5,333 bases of DNA from positions 1 through 5,333 of the forward strand of contig CAYUYM010000219.1 in assembly GCA_964449305.1 (NCBI GenBank), in the 5' to 3' direction. A program made the translations under genes and the position numbers. Within the stretch, counting starts at the first letter, position 1, and each line of letters begins with the position of its first letter. The notes under the pieces are model-generated. The model was not told the origin of the DNA. It saw only the letters and a list, made by a program, of their open reading frames with translations, and did no database searches. Positions 4,687-5,333 of the stretch are shown here, in pieces. This DNA comes from CAYUYM01 sp964449305 (lineage in GTDB: Bacteria > Bacteroidota > Ignavibacteria > SZUA-365 > CAYQST01).

Positions 4687-5333
4687 ATGTCGCACCTTTC
4701 CACAAATTCGTGCATGGACAGCTCCCCCACCCCGAAATATCCCGCATCCAAAATCCTCGTGATCCGCATGTCCGGCATCGGCGACATCGTCTGGTCCACC
4801 CCCCTGCTGGCGAATCTCCGTCATCATTATCCGCAGGCGCATATCGGCTACATCACACGCCCGTTCTGCGCTCCGGTGTTGGAGAACAACCCCGCCGTGG
4901 ACGAGATCATCGTGTTCGACGATGAGCGGATCAGTCGGCAGATCGGCTTTCTCCGGCGGCTGCATCGGAAACACTTCGACATCTCGATCGACATCATCTG
5001 CTCGCCCGCCACCGCCATCCAGGGCCTTGTGTCGGGCGCACGGGTGCGCGTGGGATTCGACTATCGCATCCGTCAGCACCTCTACACGCATGTGTTGTCG
5101 CGGCACGCCGCCAATGAGGGACACGAGGCGGAGTTCGACATGTACACCCTGCGGGCGCTCGAGCTGCCCATCGTGCATCGCGACCTGGTCTGGAACGTGT
5201 CCGACGCGGAGCGCGAGGATGCGCAGCAGGTGTGGAACGAACTGGGACTGCGGAACGATGGCATCGTGATCGGCATCGTGCCCACGGGCGGATACACGCA
5301 GAAGAAATGGCCGGCGGAATACTACGCCGAGCT
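4687..5333 (+). CDS. Glycosyltransferase family 9 (heptosyltransferase-like), partial at 3' end
   Basis: Only the first 215 codons are in the window and the frame is open to the edge. The N-terminal Rossmann domain of the GT-B fold begins SKILVIRMSGIGDIVWSTPLL (residues 21-41); the GxGD with its aspartate (D33) is the conserved start of ADP-heptose:LPS heptosyltransferases such as WaaF and WaaC. NPAVDEIIVFDD (68-79) and the GARVRVGFDYR region (117-127) are also typical. The visible end, IGIVPTGGYTQKKWPAEYYAE (195-215), is the family motif opening the nucleotide-sugar-binding domain. Such enzymes act on the cytoplasmic side of the inner membrane, adding a heptose or other sugar to lipid A core or other glycans; the acceptor cannot be read here. 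The start at 4687 has AGGGGG upstream and gives a 20-residue extension before the core; ATG at 4714 would shorten it by 9. It is transcribed away from the argF operon and probably unrelated in function. Confidence 0.9.
   Translation, partial: MSHLSTNSCMDSSPTPKYPASKILVIRMSGIGDIVWSTPLLANLRHHYPQAHIGYITRPFCAPVLENNPAVDEIIVFDDERISRQIGFLRRLHRKHFDISIDIICSPATAIQGLVSGARVRVGFDYRIRQHLYTHVLSRHAANEGHEAEFDMYTLRALELPIVHRDLVWNVSDAEREDAQQVWNELGLRNDGIVIGIVPTGGYTQKKWPAEYYAE

Noticed and set aside
4330..5178. In-frame upstream extension of argF to 589 codons, suggesting a fusion protein
   Set aside because: The extension has no domain similarity, runs antisense through the glycosyltransferase, and a proper AGGAG-GTG start exists exactly where the OTCase begins.
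1..5333. CRISPR array, tRNA/rRNA genes, insertion sequences or attachment sites
   Set aside because: No regularly spaced repeats, tRNA-like cloverleaf, rRNA-like stretch, transposase motif or terminal inverted repeats were seen.

Overview
The window is a compact bacterial stretch of roughly 58-60% GC by eye. It holds a four-gene cluster on the minus strand and the start of a divergent gene on the plus strand. In transcription order the minus-strand cluster is ornithine carbamoyltransferase (4329 to 3409), carbamate kinase (3399 to 2458), an aspartate-carbamoyltransferase-like protein (2444 to 1527) and a P-loop GTPase-like protein of the cyclic 2,3-diphosphoglycerate synthetase family (1482 to 160). 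The gaps are 9, 13 and 44 bp and each start has a Shine-Dalgarno sequence. A strong hairpin terminator at 100-127 follows the last gene, so this looks like one operon. A candidate promoter lies near 4598-4629, which would give a leader of about 260 nt.

The first three proteins all handle carbamoyl phosphate. Carbamate kinase can make it from ATP and carbamate or use it to make ATP. The two transcarbamoylases use it to carbamoylate an amine, or release it in the reverse direction. No carbamoyl-phosphate synthetase, arginine deiminase or other arginine or pyrimidine gene is visible, so the sequence does not settle the direction of flux. The GTPase-like protein has no obvious place in either pathway, and its presence as fourth gene is the puzzle of the cluster.

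The most striking point is the 'PyrB'. It aligns without gaps to E. coli PyrB (recalled from memory) over about residues 41-240, so the numbering matches. The carbamoyl-phosphate residues are kept, but four residues important in aspartate binding or domain closure differ: E50 is R, K84 is E, D162 is A and Q231 is D. This suggests a transcarbamoylase with a changed second substrate, or an inactive partner, rather than ordinary aspartate transcarbamoylase.

On the plus strand from 4687 to the window end is the N-terminal part of a family 9 glycosyltransferase (ADP-heptose:LPS heptosyltransferase-like), which points to a Gram-negative cell envelope. The 357-bp divergent intergenic region carries regulatory candidates only. 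The far left edge (1-89) is nearly pure C and may be an assembly-edge artefact or a G-quadruplex-forming tract.

Taxonomy is inference only. A TATATTTG promoter-like element (Bacteroidota-type consensus TAnnTTTG) combined with consistent Shine-Dalgarno use and high GC would fit a Chlorobi/Ignavibacteria/Kapabacteria-like lineage, but this is weakly supported.
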